Shown: positions 26,521-39,542, numbered from the stretch's first letter. The stretch is DNA of 64,000 bases from Andrena cerasifolii (GCF_050908995.1 NC_135130.1:7185001-7249000); one strand, 5' to 3'. The notes: generated from the sequence alone by a model not told the origin. Numbers and translations are program-made.

Positions 26521-27635
26521 GTCACGTCGGTTAACGATAATACTCTTCTTTGAACAAACGCCGTAAGAATCTAATTTAGCAGCAATGTTGCTTGTTACTT
26601 TAACATACACATTGACACTTCTCACTGACTACGTTGCGGTGGAGTGAAAGAAACGTGCCATTCGTTTCCTAGTTGAACGTGTACACCTTCGTGCATATGC
26701 AATTATGCACGCCATTTGCATGTACAGGGTGCCCGAAAATTACGGAGCTAGCAGACGCGGTGCGAGTCCCTTATGCCAGAAGGGGATCCAAAGATGCTCT
26801 ACCAATTTGCAATCTGAGGATTCGTTTGCGAGACATATCTGTACCGGGAAAGTCAGTTAAAAAATGTGGTAGAGTGTGTCCTTTCTTGCCACTAATGATC
26901 CACAGACTAGCGCTCTCTCCAGATTACCTTTAGAAATTAAAATAGTAACTAATAATTTACTAACAGAGCGTGTCCTGAAATTTGTTTGCCGCCCACTCTG
27001 TCATAAATTTTGCACACAAGTGACCGTGTTATCGTGCCTATACTTCTACCACTGGTCGACCCTCTTTTTCTTAACCACCTGTACCACATTTCTTAGCTAT
27101 TCTAAATTTCGAGGTAAACATCCAAAAACACCCTCGAGCTTACCTTGGAACGTTCAGTATTACTATAGTGCCGCGATAGAGGAAGGGGAACCCCTCCTCG
27201 AAATTTCCACGTCGATATAGCAAAAGGGAAGTTCGAGCGATATACCCTAGTGGAATAAATACTAGCGAAGTGCAATTGCTACCGACGTACAAAATAGTGC
27301 CCAACGGAAGTCGGACTCTTAAGCTTCAGCCGCCTCTATTTGAAGAACAAAGTCTCAGATTGCGGAACGGTGAGTGAACTTCTGGTTTCTTTCCGGCACA
27401 AGGGATTCGAATATTTTCGCTGTAACTTTCGGGCGCTCCGCAGACATCTATATATGTATAAATAACATAATATAAATACCCATCTAAGAGTCTAGGAATA
27501 TTATACATGCGTTTCATACATATACATATGTAAACATACACCTACACACATGCGAGGAAAACAGAAGTACCTATTTTTCATGTAAGAGAGAGATAGTTTT
27601 CTGTCATTATTTTACATCTCCTCACCTCATCCTGA

Positions 27636-27680
<45 letters not shown>

Positions 27681-27710
27681 TATATATATATTACTACTAC
27701 TACTACTAAT
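27636..27710. repeat. (TA)n and (TAC)n microsatellite
   Basis: Alternating TA runs interrupted by TACA and TGTACA, ending in TACTACTAC. Confidence 0.9.
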
Positions 27711-28187
27711 GATAATAACGATAACATGTAATAGCGCCGAGAGGATGGTTTGCGTGCCAGAGGTGAAAGGAGCATCCAAAAAGATGGTAGAATACTCGTA
27801 GACCGCATGACCGACGTTTTTATAGATTAATCTATACACATGAAACCGGTCTAGGACTAATCTGCCAGCGAGCTGTCGGGCCTAAGGTGTACGCGCGACT
27901 AACTGTTACAAAAAGGAGAAAAAAAAAATAACAAGAAAGCGAAATAGATTAAATAATTGTTACTACTTCGGTTCGGCGAGGAGGCGGAGGCGAAACTGTG
28001 CGTGGCGGTAGTTCGCGGGGGTGGAAATGGAAGAAGCAAACGGTACGGATAACTTGCAAAGGAGGGACAGGGGGGAAGGGAAGTTGTACTTTATACTATC
28101 ACTGCTAACTAATAGACGACTATTTAACCACTGTCTGCTAATGTTAATAAACGATTAAAGCGCGACAAAAGAAACTGCTACGGCGAA

Positions 28188-28210
28188 CACACACACACAC
28201 ACACACAAAC
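28188..28210. repeat. (AC)n microsatellite
   Basis: About 11 AC dinucleotides. Short G-runs follow at 28423-28455 and 28604-28622. Confidence 0.9.
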
Positions 28211-30075
28211 ACATTTGCGCGCGTCCGCTGTCCGTACAGACCGCACCTGTGCACACCACGCGAACGAGCGTAGCATTCCGAAGCGGAGGAAACGGGGTAG
28301 GGCAAGGGGATCGACGATCTGAGAGCAAGGGAAACCCAAAATGCGCAAGAAAACAACATTAGGATTATATCGACACAAAAGTAAATGGGAACGTTCCAAA
28401 AATCGTGCGGCTGTTCGGAGCGGGGGTAGGGGAGGGTTAGGGGGGGGAGGGGGGTGCACGTTATTGCTAAGCGACAAGAGTGAGACGTAATTAAGAAGAT
28501 TAGAAAAATCGAGAAAAAAAACAAAAACAGACGACACAGGAGGGCGAATAGTTTTGTATCAAAGCGAGATAGGTTTCGCGACTTAGCAGAAACGGAACGG
28601 TGACGGGGGGGGGGTGGGTGGGTCCGGAAATCGGAAATGGTGCGCAGATATCGGCGGCAGGGCGGTGTTCAATTAAGCGGCAGAGAGCGCTCTAACGATC
28701 CTTCGGTTCCCGCGCGATCGCGTTGATGATGAATTGCGAGATCCGTCGCTCGCGGTCGCGGCTGGATGCGCGACGCCCGGTACTGTCTTCAGAGCCGCGT
28801 AAAAAGTATAACACAAAAGACTGTTTGCGCCACGAATGTGTATCTCAGATCTTACATATCAGACGTTTCGTTCTCGAGCGACTAAGAAGTACGCTCGCAG
28901 CGAGATTTTGCTGCGCGACGCGAGCCAGAGTCCCCGCGTCGAAACATGCCACAGACTTTTAGGTAGAGCCCCGGTGATGGGCGGACGACTCTTTGGGTCA
29001 TCTGGAATGGTGTTCGTGGCTCTGGGCTTTCTCGGGGATCTCGAATGCCTGGGAACGCTTGGAACCGGTTGTTGTAGGGTTTCTATGGATGTCCGGACGG
29101 CAATTATTACAACTTTCTGTTCGCACGGGAGACGATCGTAACAGGTGTCGCGTTTCTATCGACTTAGAAGCCTAAATGGCAAAGACGTTTCGCAGACTTT
29201 CGAGTCGTTCGGAGAGTTTTAGTTTGAGAAACGGGGAATCGAATGCCCATCACTGTTTAGGCGGAATTCCTTCGCCCCCTGAGAATGACCTCTTCACCAC
29301 CCTCCAATCTCGCAATTCACGTTACTCTCGAAATTCCCTTCTCGGCACCATTGGCTTGAACGTTGGACGATCCTCCCGCGACGCAGAAAAAATTTGACCG
29401 TAGCCGAGCTGAGCTTTAGCAGCGGGACAGTGTAGACCCAACTTCCGTTTCCGGTTTCGATGGATCAAGCGCGACGCAAAGGCGATTGATGATGAAACGC
29501 GCGACTGTCCAACGCCAAGTAGAGTGCTAAGCTTTGTTAGACGGTGCGCTGTGAGGCGTTCCTTTTCGGTGATCTCTACAGGGTGACACAAGACTGGTTT
29601 AGCGTCAGCATCTCCTAGATTCTAAGTAGGCCGAATGATCCTGCGATCCGGAGGGATTGTGTTTGATTTTCCTGGATGTAATCCTGATTTTAAGAAGCCG
29701 CAAGTGATTGAAACAACGAAATCGAAGATATTAAACGCCGTTACCGCAGACACTGAACACATTGATTGCCTTGTAGATCTCGTAGAGGTAATCATCGGTA
29801 GGGTAGCAACTGTGTCTCAGACCGTTCCTCGTTATCGCTATTTTCCCACTAATTGACCGCCAAAACGAAATTCTGATTCAACGGGCCCGTAGGTTTCTTG
29901 TAGAGTGCTGGAATCTTTTAGGGGGGCTTATCGGACACGAGCGAAAAATGTACTTGCTGTTAAGGCAAAAAGATCGAGTAGTGTGGCACCATGTAGAAAT
30001 CATCTTTGTTATGCGAGAAACCTGCGTAGTAACGCCTTGTAAAGAAACAAAAAATAAGAGAGCGAAAGAGAGAAC

Positions 30076-30078
<3 letters not shown>

Positions 30079-30126
<48 letters not shown>
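30079..30126. repeat. (AG)n microsatellite
   Basis: About 24 AG dinucleotides. Confidence 0.95.
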
Positions 30127-30133
<7 letters not shown>

Positions 30134-33100
30134 AAATAACATTACCCTAGCGTCAATTTTCTACGAAAGAGTTTTCTACAAAATTCACACTATAAGCGTG
30201 TATCTGTTATATCGCGCTTATTGTATGAATCTGTATGTATGCTATGCAAGCGCTGGTACGAATCTCTTGACGTTTTTCTAATAGACATTGTTCGCTAAGT
30301 TTGTTACCGATGTTTAAAGAGCGGCGAACCGGCGGTGTTCGATGTAAACCGAGAGCGCGGCCCCAAGCAAGCATAGTAGAGAATTAAAATGAAATCCATA
30401 GGTGCTTGTTCGAGACACAGAGTAATCATAAAGCGAGCACGGCGAACCAGACAGAAGTGGAATCGAAGCAATTGTAACTATCGTTCAATTATTGAGTTCT
30501 GTATTGATGCTCAACTTTTCGCACTCAATGCAACTTTCCTTTGCAGCACGCCGCTCGGACTATATCCCCGCCGTTGAAGGCTCGCGCAACGGCCCCGATC
30601 TATTCGCCGCGATCACTTGTAAACGAAACAAAAAAAAACGAAATTCGATCCCTTCGGATTGAGTGCGCAAGGTTTAAGAATCAATTAAGCATTCTTATCG
30701 CTCTGGGAAGAATAGTCAAGTTGTCACGCGAAATGGATTATATAGGCGTTCGAACAAAAGCGATATTACGATTATAAGTGTTTAACATGTACCTTCGTTC
30801 GATTGTAAATCCGTCATCTGGTAAAAAGTTCAACGGTGTAGCAGACTACTGGTAGAGAGCGTCGGGGCGAGCCTCTGCGCTTCGCGAACGTTCGGCCCGG
30901 CGTCGTGTTATTTCGGTTCTATCTACACGCGAGCGTGACTGTATGTGTACCGACTCTCTAGTCGCGGGGGACAACACTGGTTTCTTTAACTCCGCAACCT
31001 TCGTTTGCCTCTCTGTTGCGAAAAAGCAATCGACAAATTCGATATTACACGTTCCGACGAGCTTTTAGCGAAGTTACACTCTTGTATTGGGATAAACGTA
31101 ATACGATAGACTAATTATTCTATAGGATAATTAACGTTAGCAGTCGTTACGAGACGATCGAGCAGATAGTGGCTAGAGAGTTACCGAATTATTTTACCGA
31201 CACTGATCTTCGTTAAGCGCCACACTATTGTTCGCAGAGTGATCCCAGCGCGTTTTGGGCGATAGCTGTTGCAGAAATGATACACGTGTATTCACGGTAC
31301 ATGTGAGTGTATATGCGCGCGTGTGTACAAAGATGCACTTCGTTTATGCCAGCTCGTGGCTCGAGCATGATATAATTCATTGTCAATCGGAATGGTCAGT
31401 TCGGTCGAAGGGGTTTAATTGAAACTTCTGCCATCCGCAGCCTGGTATAATACACAATGAAAGTCTCCATTCCTTACGCCGCGGTATACAAAAGAGGAGA
31501 GCGATGAGGGTGAACAATAAAAACGTGGGACGGATTTAAAAGTCGATTGCGTTGATAAGAAATAAGCAAAAAAAAAAAATAAATAAAAGTCGAAAAAAAG
31601 GGGGAGAAGAAGCTAGCGAGGGAATACATAAATACTCGAGACACATAACGTATACTTCTTCTTGTTTCCGGTTCTCTAGCCTGCGGTTAATTCTATATTT
31701 TATCAAACGGTATAAAACAGATAACTGAATAACGAGCATAAGTAAAGTTGCATGCAAAAAATAGAGTAAAGAATTAGTGGCCGCGGATTATAAAGGCGCA
31801 ATTGAATTTAACGAAAACGGAAAGAGAGACAAAACGCAGACTAGTTCTTTTTCTAACGAGCGAATCATTTTTTAAGGTGATTTGACACGTAGCTGGCTAA
31901 TTAGGAGTTACGTAACTGGCCAATATACTTTTATAAACTGTATGAAAAATGAAAAAAATAAATAAGTATTCACGCGCGTTTAGACATCAGCACTTTTAAA
32001 ATATACTTGCCATAATGAATGCCTTAGCGAAAAAAAAAAAAGAAAAATAAATACATTACTGTACATTGAGGTGCGTGAGGAGGATGGTAAATATATAAGT
32101 ATAATAAGTACATGCAATGTCATATACGAACAAAGAAACAAAACGAACAAAAAAAAATATGAACAAATTGACAAAAGATGAGCCAAAAGCCAATGCACAC
32201 ATCAAAGATACATTAGTAGCAGACGAGGGCGAGAGATGCGCATACATATGTTTACCTTTAATTTTAAAACCGTCGTATCTGTATAAAATGTACCCGCGAA
32301 CGTTTGCTCCATGTATATTTTATACATTTAACGTATCGTTTGGAAATGAAGCAGCAAGTGGTTATAATGAATTAATTAAAGCAAGAGAAATGATAAACAG
32401 TGTACATGAAACCTTTTCAGAAGCACACTAAAAATAAAGAAGCCAGAGATGACGATGGAAAAAAAGTGAGAATATATTATTAAATGTATCTAGCGTAAGA
32501 TTGAATTATTAGGGGGGGGGACGAGGAGAGCGATCATTATCGTGTACATAAACATCGTTGGCAATACTTCGACTTCGCCCGTCCATTTAGTTTCTAGATC
32601 ACACGTCTCTGCGATTGTTCCTTTTCGACCCAGCATCGAATAGGTCGGAAACAATTGGAATAATTTTTGCGCCTGTAATTCTTGTTAATCTATCGTTAAA
32701 CACGTTGACACAATTTAGTCGAAGTGTTTTCCTCTCGAAGCAGAGAATAATTATAATATTTTAAAATATATCATTGTTTATGTTTAAGACACACTTCCAA
32801 ATACTCCGCATTCAACGCCGCTTCTTCTCATTGCCACATCATATCTCTTCATCTTTATCTTTTTACACTCCCCAACAACAGCATTCTCATTCTCCATATC
32901 ACCGAAACAAATTACTTATCAGCCATTATAGTTTTTTTCTCTGCATGTGCGGCATTCAAACTCATAGTAATCCAATAGCGTTCGAACAAAGTGATTTACA
33001 AATGAGATTTGATAACAATGTAACTCTAATGCAATTGATCTAAACCGTACAAGAACCAATAATAATTCTCTCTTCATTTATATTCAAGAAGTGTTCTTGC

Positions 33101-33180
33101 TGCCTCCTACTCTCATTTTATTTTTGTTACGAAACATGGTGTCATTGTCGTTGGTAATAAAAATCTCAGAAAATATTTTT

Positions 33181-33257
33181 TTCCCACCATGCGGGACTCG
33201 AACCCTGGCCAATTGAGTGGCAGGCAACAGCTCTGCCCACTTCGCTACAGAGCGTCC
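33181..33257 (-). mobile_element. tRNA-like / tRNA-derived SINE head
   Basis: The minus strand reads GGGACGC, then a box-A-like TAGCGAAGTGGGCAGAGC, a 30-nt anticodon/variable region, and a canonical box B GGGTTCGAGTCCC, ending near GCATGGTGGGAAAAA. The acceptor ends do not pair over 7 bp, so a working tRNA gene is unlikely; a SINE head or tRNA pseudogene fits better. It is a different family from the copies at 20366 and 23262. Confidence 0.6.
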
Positions 33258-33706
33258 CATTGTTTTTGGTAAAAGAATATCATTTTCCTCGTTTCAAAGA
33301 GATTACGAATTATCAATTGACTCGCTTGTGTATGCTTTTATTATACCACGGAGCTAGTTTCTACACCAGATATCCTAATGTAATTTTTTATGAAGTATTC
33401 GAGACTTATGTTCTTAATTACTACCAAATGATAATGTTGCTAATAAACAATTGTACAATATATATGGACATCTTTACACACATTTCAAATACTCACATTC
33501 TGTACAAAATTTATAACTATTAAGTAATAAACCAATTTCGGCAATGGATTAATCAAATTTACGTTAATCTCACACTTCGATCTGCATACTTCAACATACC
33601 GAATATAATACCGGGATTGTTAATAAAAACATTCTAAGCATTTCTTGCAAAGTTTAAAGTTTAAAAATCGACTATCGATTGCTGACTGCTATCGTTCGAA
33701 ATAACG

Positions 33707-34546
33707 ATGTTAAACAAAAACAATGACGATTCATCGAGCTCCGAGGACGAAATAACGAAAGACGCGTTAAAAGAAGCAACGGATCATCAATTTTTAAAAG
33801 ATGCCTACTTCTCCGCGACGAAATCTGAAAGTTTGGAGGTTTCTGAAAGGATAGATGAGCACAGTAAGTAACATATAACCTCGTTTCCATTTGTTTTGGA
33901 AGGACATACTTCGCGGAACATTTCCATTTTCAAATTCCTCTGGTTAAAACTTTCGTAAGTTATTCAATTTCAATTTTCCTTTTTCTATTTCAGCTAATTC
34001 AGCGCGTGCTGATAATTTAACAAATCTGAAGTCACTGAGGAAAGGCGTAGAACAAAAGGATAGCTTTGAAAACTTCGGAGTGAGCCCGTCGTTTCAGAAC
34101 TACGTTGCGAAGAAATTGGACGAAATAATAGAGAAGTGCTTACTTCAGGATAATATTTACGACACAATCAACTTTTCAGTGATCATTTTATATACTCATG
34201 ATACTTCTTTGTTAGATCTATTAAGCTAAAAGAGAAGAAGAGAGAAAGTGGATCTGCTGAGGACGCTGAAGAGAATACAGGCGATAGTTCCGGTGTTAAG
34301 CTTCTCAGTAGTTCCGTGCAATACCTGACCACCGAGGAAGAGGCCTTGGAGCTTCCAAAACCCCAGAAGAGAAAGATTAAAGAAACCATAGACGATAAAG
34401 CAAATATTTCAAAATGCAAAGAAGTCGCTGTAGATCCTAATTGGATATTATCGAAGGAGGAAACTAAAGCTTGGACGAGTAAACGAAGGGGACCCGAGTT
34501 CAGCTACAAACGCCTGAAGAACGGTTCTTTAGTAGAACAAACCTGA
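33707..34546 (+). CDS. CUSTOS: CUSTOS-like protein (C12orf43 homologue)
   Basis: Three exons, 33707-33863, 33994-34135 and 34216-34546 (stop TGA), join in phase to 209 residues. The start is the first ATG of the open frame (MLNKNNDDSSSSEDE). An acidic Ser-rich N-terminus precedes a region with KDAYFSATKSE. Near residue 85 the motif SPSFQNYVAKKLDEIIEK resembles the TPEFRAHVAKKL block of human CUSTOS. Lys-rich and Glu-rich stretches follow, and the C-terminal half contains the conserved-looking DPNWILSKEETKAW. In vertebrates CUSTOS is a nuclear-envelope protein that modulates Wnt signalling; that role is family knowledge and is not visible here. The gene is followed 290 bp downstream by ZNHIT2 on the same strand. 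The small size and low complexity leave some doubt about the family name, less about the gene itself. Confidence 0.75.
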
Positions 34547-34835
34547 AACTAGGTTGAATATTCGACATCTTCATTTTAAAACGACTGTACAGAAAATATA
34601 AAAAGAATGTATATATAAACTATGAAATACTGAAATTCATTATTTCTTTCATCGACATGATCCCCTGCAGCGTAATTGAAAGCATTTTGATCGTTACTGA
34701 ACTTGGGAGCACATTTGCAAAACTATTACCACACACAGAGTAAAAGTTTCGGTTAATTAAAATTAAGTAGATTAACATACTGATGCAAATACTATATCGA
34801 CTGATTGTTAATCGACATAAATTTACAATAAAACT

Positions 34836-36666
34836 ATGGACGCTCCGGGAACAAGCGCTGGAATTACTGATAGTCTCTGCAAATTGTAGGTTATCGCGAC
34901 ATAACCTTAAAGTTTGAAGTAAATAATACCTGATCTTCTAAATTTATAAAGAAACATGTTGGTCATAGGTGCAACAGAAATTCTCGCGTATACACCTGCC
35001 CAAGATGTGGCATAGGATATTGCAACGTCGAGTGCTACAAATCCGAAGCTCATTCAGAGTGTTCGGAGAGCTTCTACAAGCAATGCGTGGAAGAAGAGTT
35101 AAAATCTGAAGAGAGGGACCCGGAGGGTAGGAAGAGGATGCTTGAAATTCTCAGGAGAGTGCGAGAGCAAGATTTGAAGAACACTGATTTTGAAAGTGAG
35201 AGCGACGAAGGAGAGGAAGAAGAAGAAGGAGCAGGGCAATCGGGTGAACAGTTGGACTCAGATGACGAAGAAGATGTAATGAATATTTATATCGAAGTTT
35301 AAAAATACTTTTATTCGACGCTTCCTTTTCTGTACCGAGTGGTTTCTGTTAATGTCTATGCTTCAGGTTGCAGATTTGGGAAAGCGATTGGAAAACATCA
35401 ACTTGGATAACGCAGATGAAGTGTGGTCTGCGTTGACTGACGATGAGAAACAACAATTCGAGGCTTTGATAAAGAACGGTGAAATTGAGAAATTGCTACC
35501 TCAGTGGACTCCGTGGTGGACTTACCATGTTAAAAAGAAGCTTGTGCAAGACGTGGATCAACAGGACACAGAGGAAGCGAATGAATACCCTCCTTTAATA
35601 GAAGTTCCGATATTCAATGAACTGCAGGTAACTTATAAATAGTGCGGATTTAACAGGGCGGCTGATGAGCAGTTGCCATGTGGGCCCCTGCTCAGGAGAC
35701 CCCACCAAGGCCCCATCCTTAAAAGGAATTATGATTTTATCCAAACTATATTCTTTACTGTATTATTACAGTGAGCCCATTTTCAGTAAACTACCGCTTT
35801 AGTTTCCCCAAAAATGGGCCCACTCAGAAGGCCCTCCCCTAGTCTTCAACAATAAATCATGATTTTATCTAAGCACTGTTTTTCTATACTTTTCTGTACA
35901 TTGACCCCCTTTTAGTAAACTACCTCTTCATTTTCCCGAAAAAATGGGCCCCTCAACGTTTACCACCTGGGCCTGTTTTCTTAAATCCACCACTGCTTGT
36001 AGAAGAACTTATTGATTCAAACTCTACTGTGTTACGAATAAAATGAGACTTTATCTACCGCAGAAAGCTTCTCCAAATGTTCGCTACAATATAATAAACG
36101 TAGTCTATGCATACGCGTATGTGGCAAACTACTACAACAGCGATTATTCAAACTGTCCTTTGGAAGCTGCAATTGTCTTTCTGGATCTTTCTGATAACAT
36201 GAAGGCGAACAAAGTTTACGAAGATGCTCAGTTGGCAATAGCTTCTGTTACTCACAATGTTGTTAATGTAAGTGTCTTTTACTCTGATTTTATGCGATCA
36301 TTTTATGTAACGAGGAATTGAGAACCTCACCTTTGCTTCTAGTGTAATTGGTTGCCCCAAGACGAGCACACTTTGTCAGCTTTCAAGGAAGCTGGGGATT
36401 CGATAATGGAAGGACCCGAGCGGAAAAATAAATATTTTTACATTGCCATTGCGCTTTCTGAACTGCACAGATTGCTAGCGGCGGCGAAAGAAGAAATTTC
36501 CAAGCATAAAAATAAACCTGAGCGCAAGGAATTCTCCGAGAAGTTTCTTCAAAGATACAACATAGATAACACGCATCTATCGAAGAAGAGTCTTCTTTTG
36601 TACGGCAAAAAATTAGAATACTATTTATCGTGGATTAAAAGTTGCCATATGAACGCACATACGTGA
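34836..36666 (+). CDS. ZNHIT2: ZNHIT2, zinc finger HIT domain-containing protein 2
   Basis: Five exons, 34836-34885, 34969-35275, 35367-35627, 36064-36267 and 36343-36666 (stop TGA), join in phase to 381 residues. The N-terminus has the HIT zinc finger with zinc ligands Cys15, Cys18, Cys27, Cys30, Cys35, Cys39, His45 and Cys48 (YTCPRCGIGYCNVECY). A Glu/Asp-rich linker (about 85-118) follows. The middle matches the family block EKQQFEALIKNGEIEKLLPQ..PWW, and the C-terminal half is helical (PNVRYNIINVVYAYAYV). ZNHIT2 binds RUVBL1/2 through the R2TP system and regulates U5 snRNP assembly. The start ATG gives the first ligand Cys at residue 15. Intron 3 is nearly filled by a transposon (35640-35995). 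Confidence 0.93.
35640..35995. mobile_element. hAT-type MITE inside ZNHIT2 intron 3
   Basis: About 356 bp, similar throughout to the element at 63591-63940 in the same orientation: GCGGATTTAACAGGGC start, internal AAAATGGGCCC, AGTAAACTACC and CATTTTCCC blocks, and ACCTGGGCC plus TTAAATCC end. The right terminus is the reverse complement of CAGTGGTGGATTTAA. The left terminus has lost one G and its first base is T. Flanks CTTATAAA and CTTGTAGA agree at six of eight positions, as expected of an old 8-bp hAT target duplication. Confidence 0.85.
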
Positions 36667-37340
36667 ATAATAACCATTGCGGATAAGAATTTTTTATAAA
36701 CTTACATGTATACGTAATGATTACTTTCATAAAGAAGGCATGGGAAGGCACTCACCGAAATCCTTTTCCCCTTGACAATTTCTGGAACCTTCCTCGGCCA
36801 TCTCACCGTATTTTGCACTCGGAACGATAAGTTCACAATTATTCAAAGACAAAACGGTACGCAGACCAAGCTGGCGTACCGAATTCAAACTGTCTCTTCG
36901 AGAATCGAAATCACAAACTTGCGAATCGATTTCTCGAAACTCTCAACTCGATGTGACTTTGGGCGAATTCCACGTGCGCCGAAATTTACGAAAATCTTCT
37001 GAAGTATGGAAAAGAAATCTGTGAAAGAGTCATTATCGGAAAATACAGGTTTTTAAATATAAATTACGACTCGAAAACAAGAACATATAATTTATGATAT
37101 TCAGTTTATTACGAAAACGGGAAATTCCTGCGCGGGCCATTTGGGCGTAAGTGGAAATCGCCTAAATCGTTAAAATGCAAATGCGCCATAAATGCTGTAA
37201 ATGCTAATGTTTGCAGAAATAATATCCGTAAAAACTTAATTTAAATTAATAATAATTGATTAATATTCGCTGCGTTTCGATCTAGTGTGCGCGGCTTGAT
37301 AAGAATCGCCAAAGTGTGCGACGGCCTTAAAGCGCGTACG

Positions 37341-37535
37341 TAAAGGCAGGTTCTCACTACCCCTTCCCTCGCCTCATTTTATTCTTCTTACATGTTTCTT
37401 ATTTAGTTTGACAATTTGACTCACACTGCGCCTCGCCTGACTTCAGCTCGGCGCAACTCCGAGCCGCGAATTTTCCCTCGAGAATATTTTGAAGAAAAGA
37501 GGCGAGGCGAGGCGTAGTGTGAGCCTACCTTAATA
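37341..37535. repeat. Inverted-repeat element with GCCTCGCCT arms
   Basis: The left arm, about 37341-37390 (GGTTCTCACTACC..CTCGCCTC), is the reverse complement of the right arm, about 37490-37532 (GAGGCGAGGCG..TAGTGTGAGCCTACC). A small hairpin, GCTCGG/CCGAGC, lies inside at about 37447-37465. Probable MITE remnant. Confidence 0.55.
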
Positions 37536-37659
37536 TAATTCCATAAACGCGGGAACATGCGCGACGTTTGATTGCGAGAATTTTCACGAGAGTATCGCGG
37601 AATCGATATCTCGAACGCAGGCGGTCTGTCAGTGAGACAAGCAGACGATATTTACAGAG

Positions 37660-38225
37660 AACTGCACATCAGGGGGGCCAAGCTTCCCTCTTACGAAAGT
37701 TGAAGCAGAGTTTGTAGCGCCTCCTACCAATGAGGTGCGTACTAAACTGTGAATGTGTGAATTGGTGTGAATCGGGACGTATGTGTATGTGTATACGTGT
37801 AATGTACCGTTTACTTTAAAACCTGTCCACGGATCGTCGCGCCAGCGACACGTATGCAGCAGATAGAAGGATAAACATTGAAATTGAATATTTCTTCTTT
37901 TCTTAGGAAAAGAAAATATATTCAATTGCTTTGTATATCCTTCTATCTGCTGCATACGCGTCACTGACGCGACAATCCATGGTCAGACGGCCTTAGAAAG
38001 GGTAAACCAGGAAAAGTGAGGACACTTCCTCGTGTCTGCGCCAAACATTTCTAAATGACGACGGTCGTCATGGTAACATTTTACCAACGTCGAAAGGTTG
38101 TGTGTCGTGCTCACTGATACACGTAGGTATGTGTGTGTGATGTACCTAGCGCCTCCTACCAATACGGTGCTAACTAAACGGGAAAACTTCAGCCAAACAA
38201 AGACGGCTTGGTCCCCCTGGGTGGC
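37660..38225. mobile_element. Composite foldback element with nested palindrome
   Basis: The core palindrome (about 37825-37985) has arms of about 80 bp, both containing GCAGCAGATAGAAGGATA in mirrored positions. Outside it, TAGCGCCTCCTACCAAT occurs twice in direct orientation (about 37716 and 38146). The outer edges GGGGGGCCAAGC (37672) and GCTTGGTCCCCC (38208) are inverted repeats. The nested symmetry suggests a non-autonomous DNA transposon, or one element inserted into another. No ORF of transposase type is present. Confidence 0.6.
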
Positions 38226-39247
38226 ACAGAACCTTCCTTAAAATGTAGGCCTATCTTACCTACGCTTTGTCTAAATCTATATCTTCTTTTTGGTAAAAGA
38301 AGAATTTGGTCCCCTGCTACGGAAAGACTGTAAGAATGACGCATAACACCTCTAGGGCCGGTATGAACGTGACGCGGTAGTCAGACTGTCCATTTTCCCA
38401 ATTTTTGATAACCACAAACCGAACCAACAAATTTGCTCATGAAGAATCACCACTAACATATCGAATTGACAAGCTGTGTATTTAAAAGCAGTCTAGCACA
38501 CCACTTTTACCTGTCACATCGCTTATCGTTTCGACGTTGTGAAAACGAGTATTAAGATTCGAATCGTTTATTTTATTATTACGTTTAAAGAAATAGGAAA
38601 GAAGATACAACAAACAAAAGTTCCTTAAAATAATGCAAGGAAATGTGAAAAGAATAAAATAATGTTGAGAAGGAAGTTGATGTATTCAACATCTTGTACT
38701 GATGTCGATAATTCCAATTATACTTGTTATAAAGTAATTATGTATAAGGATTGTGCAGGTGTGAAATAAAAAAATTTAATAAATTTAACCGAGAATACCT
38801 CGTCCGTGGTCGCATTCAACTTTATCGATACAGAATCGTTTACGGGAGCACAGACGAGGTATAGGATAGACCTATCAACCAATGCATTTTTCTGTCACCG
38901 GTTTGGGGGAGTCCTAGAACCACCTTACCATTTTTGTGTCGCATGCAACGTTACCGATGAAGCCTCGAAACAGATTGTAACGCTACGTGTGGTAGGAATT
39001 AGAATTCAAGAAGTCAGTCGAAACCCGCGATTTACAAATGATTCTGTTAGAGTAACAATTTAAAGATCGTTTTATAAACGTATTCCGTGCAACGACCGAG
39101 AAAGAAGGATCGCAACAAAACAAGAACACATACGCCTTTTAACCTTGCTATTCTATTCAGGTTTATTTAACGCCAAACAAATTTATTTAACATAAAAATT
39201 TATATAAACAACAACATTATTTGTGGAAGACATGTGTTCATGAGTTC

Positions 39248-39345
39248 AAAATCATCGAAGAAATCGACGAAATGAAATAAATCACGCAAAACCATCGAAG
39301 AAATGCATGAAATAGAATAAATCATGTAAAACCATCGAAGAAATA
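39248..39345. repeat. Short tandem repeat of about 42 bp, 2.5 copies
   Basis: Units share AAACCATCGAAGAAAT and GAAATAGAATAAATCA with few differences. Confidence 0.85.
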
Positions 39346-39374
39346 CCTACCTGAAAGAGAATAAAATTCTGATT

Positions 39375-39542
39375 AGATGTCTGGACCGAACCAAACTCAC
39401 TGAATGTAAGTTTCGCTCGATCTGGACCCTTAAACTAGATCGTAGGCTTTAGCTTGATATCGTTTTGCAAGTCGCAATGCTTGAGAAACGTTACCAAGGA
39501 ACCGGGCACACCAACGCGGAGGTACCTACGAAAGTGACCCAT
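39375..39542. repeat. 165-bp dispersed repeat, copy 1 (hairpin-bearing)
   Basis: Matches 42931-43098 at roughly 90 percent by eye. Its first 50 bases form a stem-loop between GTCTGGACCGAACCAAACT and AGTTTCGCTCGATCTGGAC. The conserved 3' part ends in GGAGGTACCTACGAAAGTGA. Confidence 0.9.

Larger units (their letters stand above)
24171..33180. other. Non-coding region 3' of HCN (possible long 3' UTR and flank)
   Basis: No exon of a recognisable protein is seen. An AATAAA at 24892-24897, about 720 bp after the HCN stop, is the first plausible polyadenylation signal; others follow, and the true end of the transcript cannot be set from sequence. Simple repeats occur at 25644-25705, 27636-27694, 28188-28210 and 30079-30126. 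Short dyads occur at 24267-24399 (14-bp perfect arms, CCTAGATTCTGGAC) and 26085-26109 (ATCGGGCGAT with its complement, 5-nt loop). Repeat-end-like GTACAGGGTGCCCGAAAAT lies near 26724. The remainder shows nothing definable. Confidence 0.6.
36667..39240. other. Intergenic region downstream of ZNHIT2
   Basis: No gene is recognised. 36667-37340 is plain AT-rich sequence. Two inverted-repeat elements lie at 37341-37535 and 37660-38225. An 85-codon frame at 38806-39063 has no family resemblance and lies next to a repeat end. Confidence 0.6.

Noticed and set aside
29635..29856. 73-codon frame near 29.6 kb
   Set aside because: No family resemblance, splice context or neighbouring exons; within chance expectation.
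38806..39063. 85-codon frame as a possible small gene
   Set aside because: No recognisable family, and its 5' part overlaps a sequence repeated in inverted orientation near 47.75 kb.
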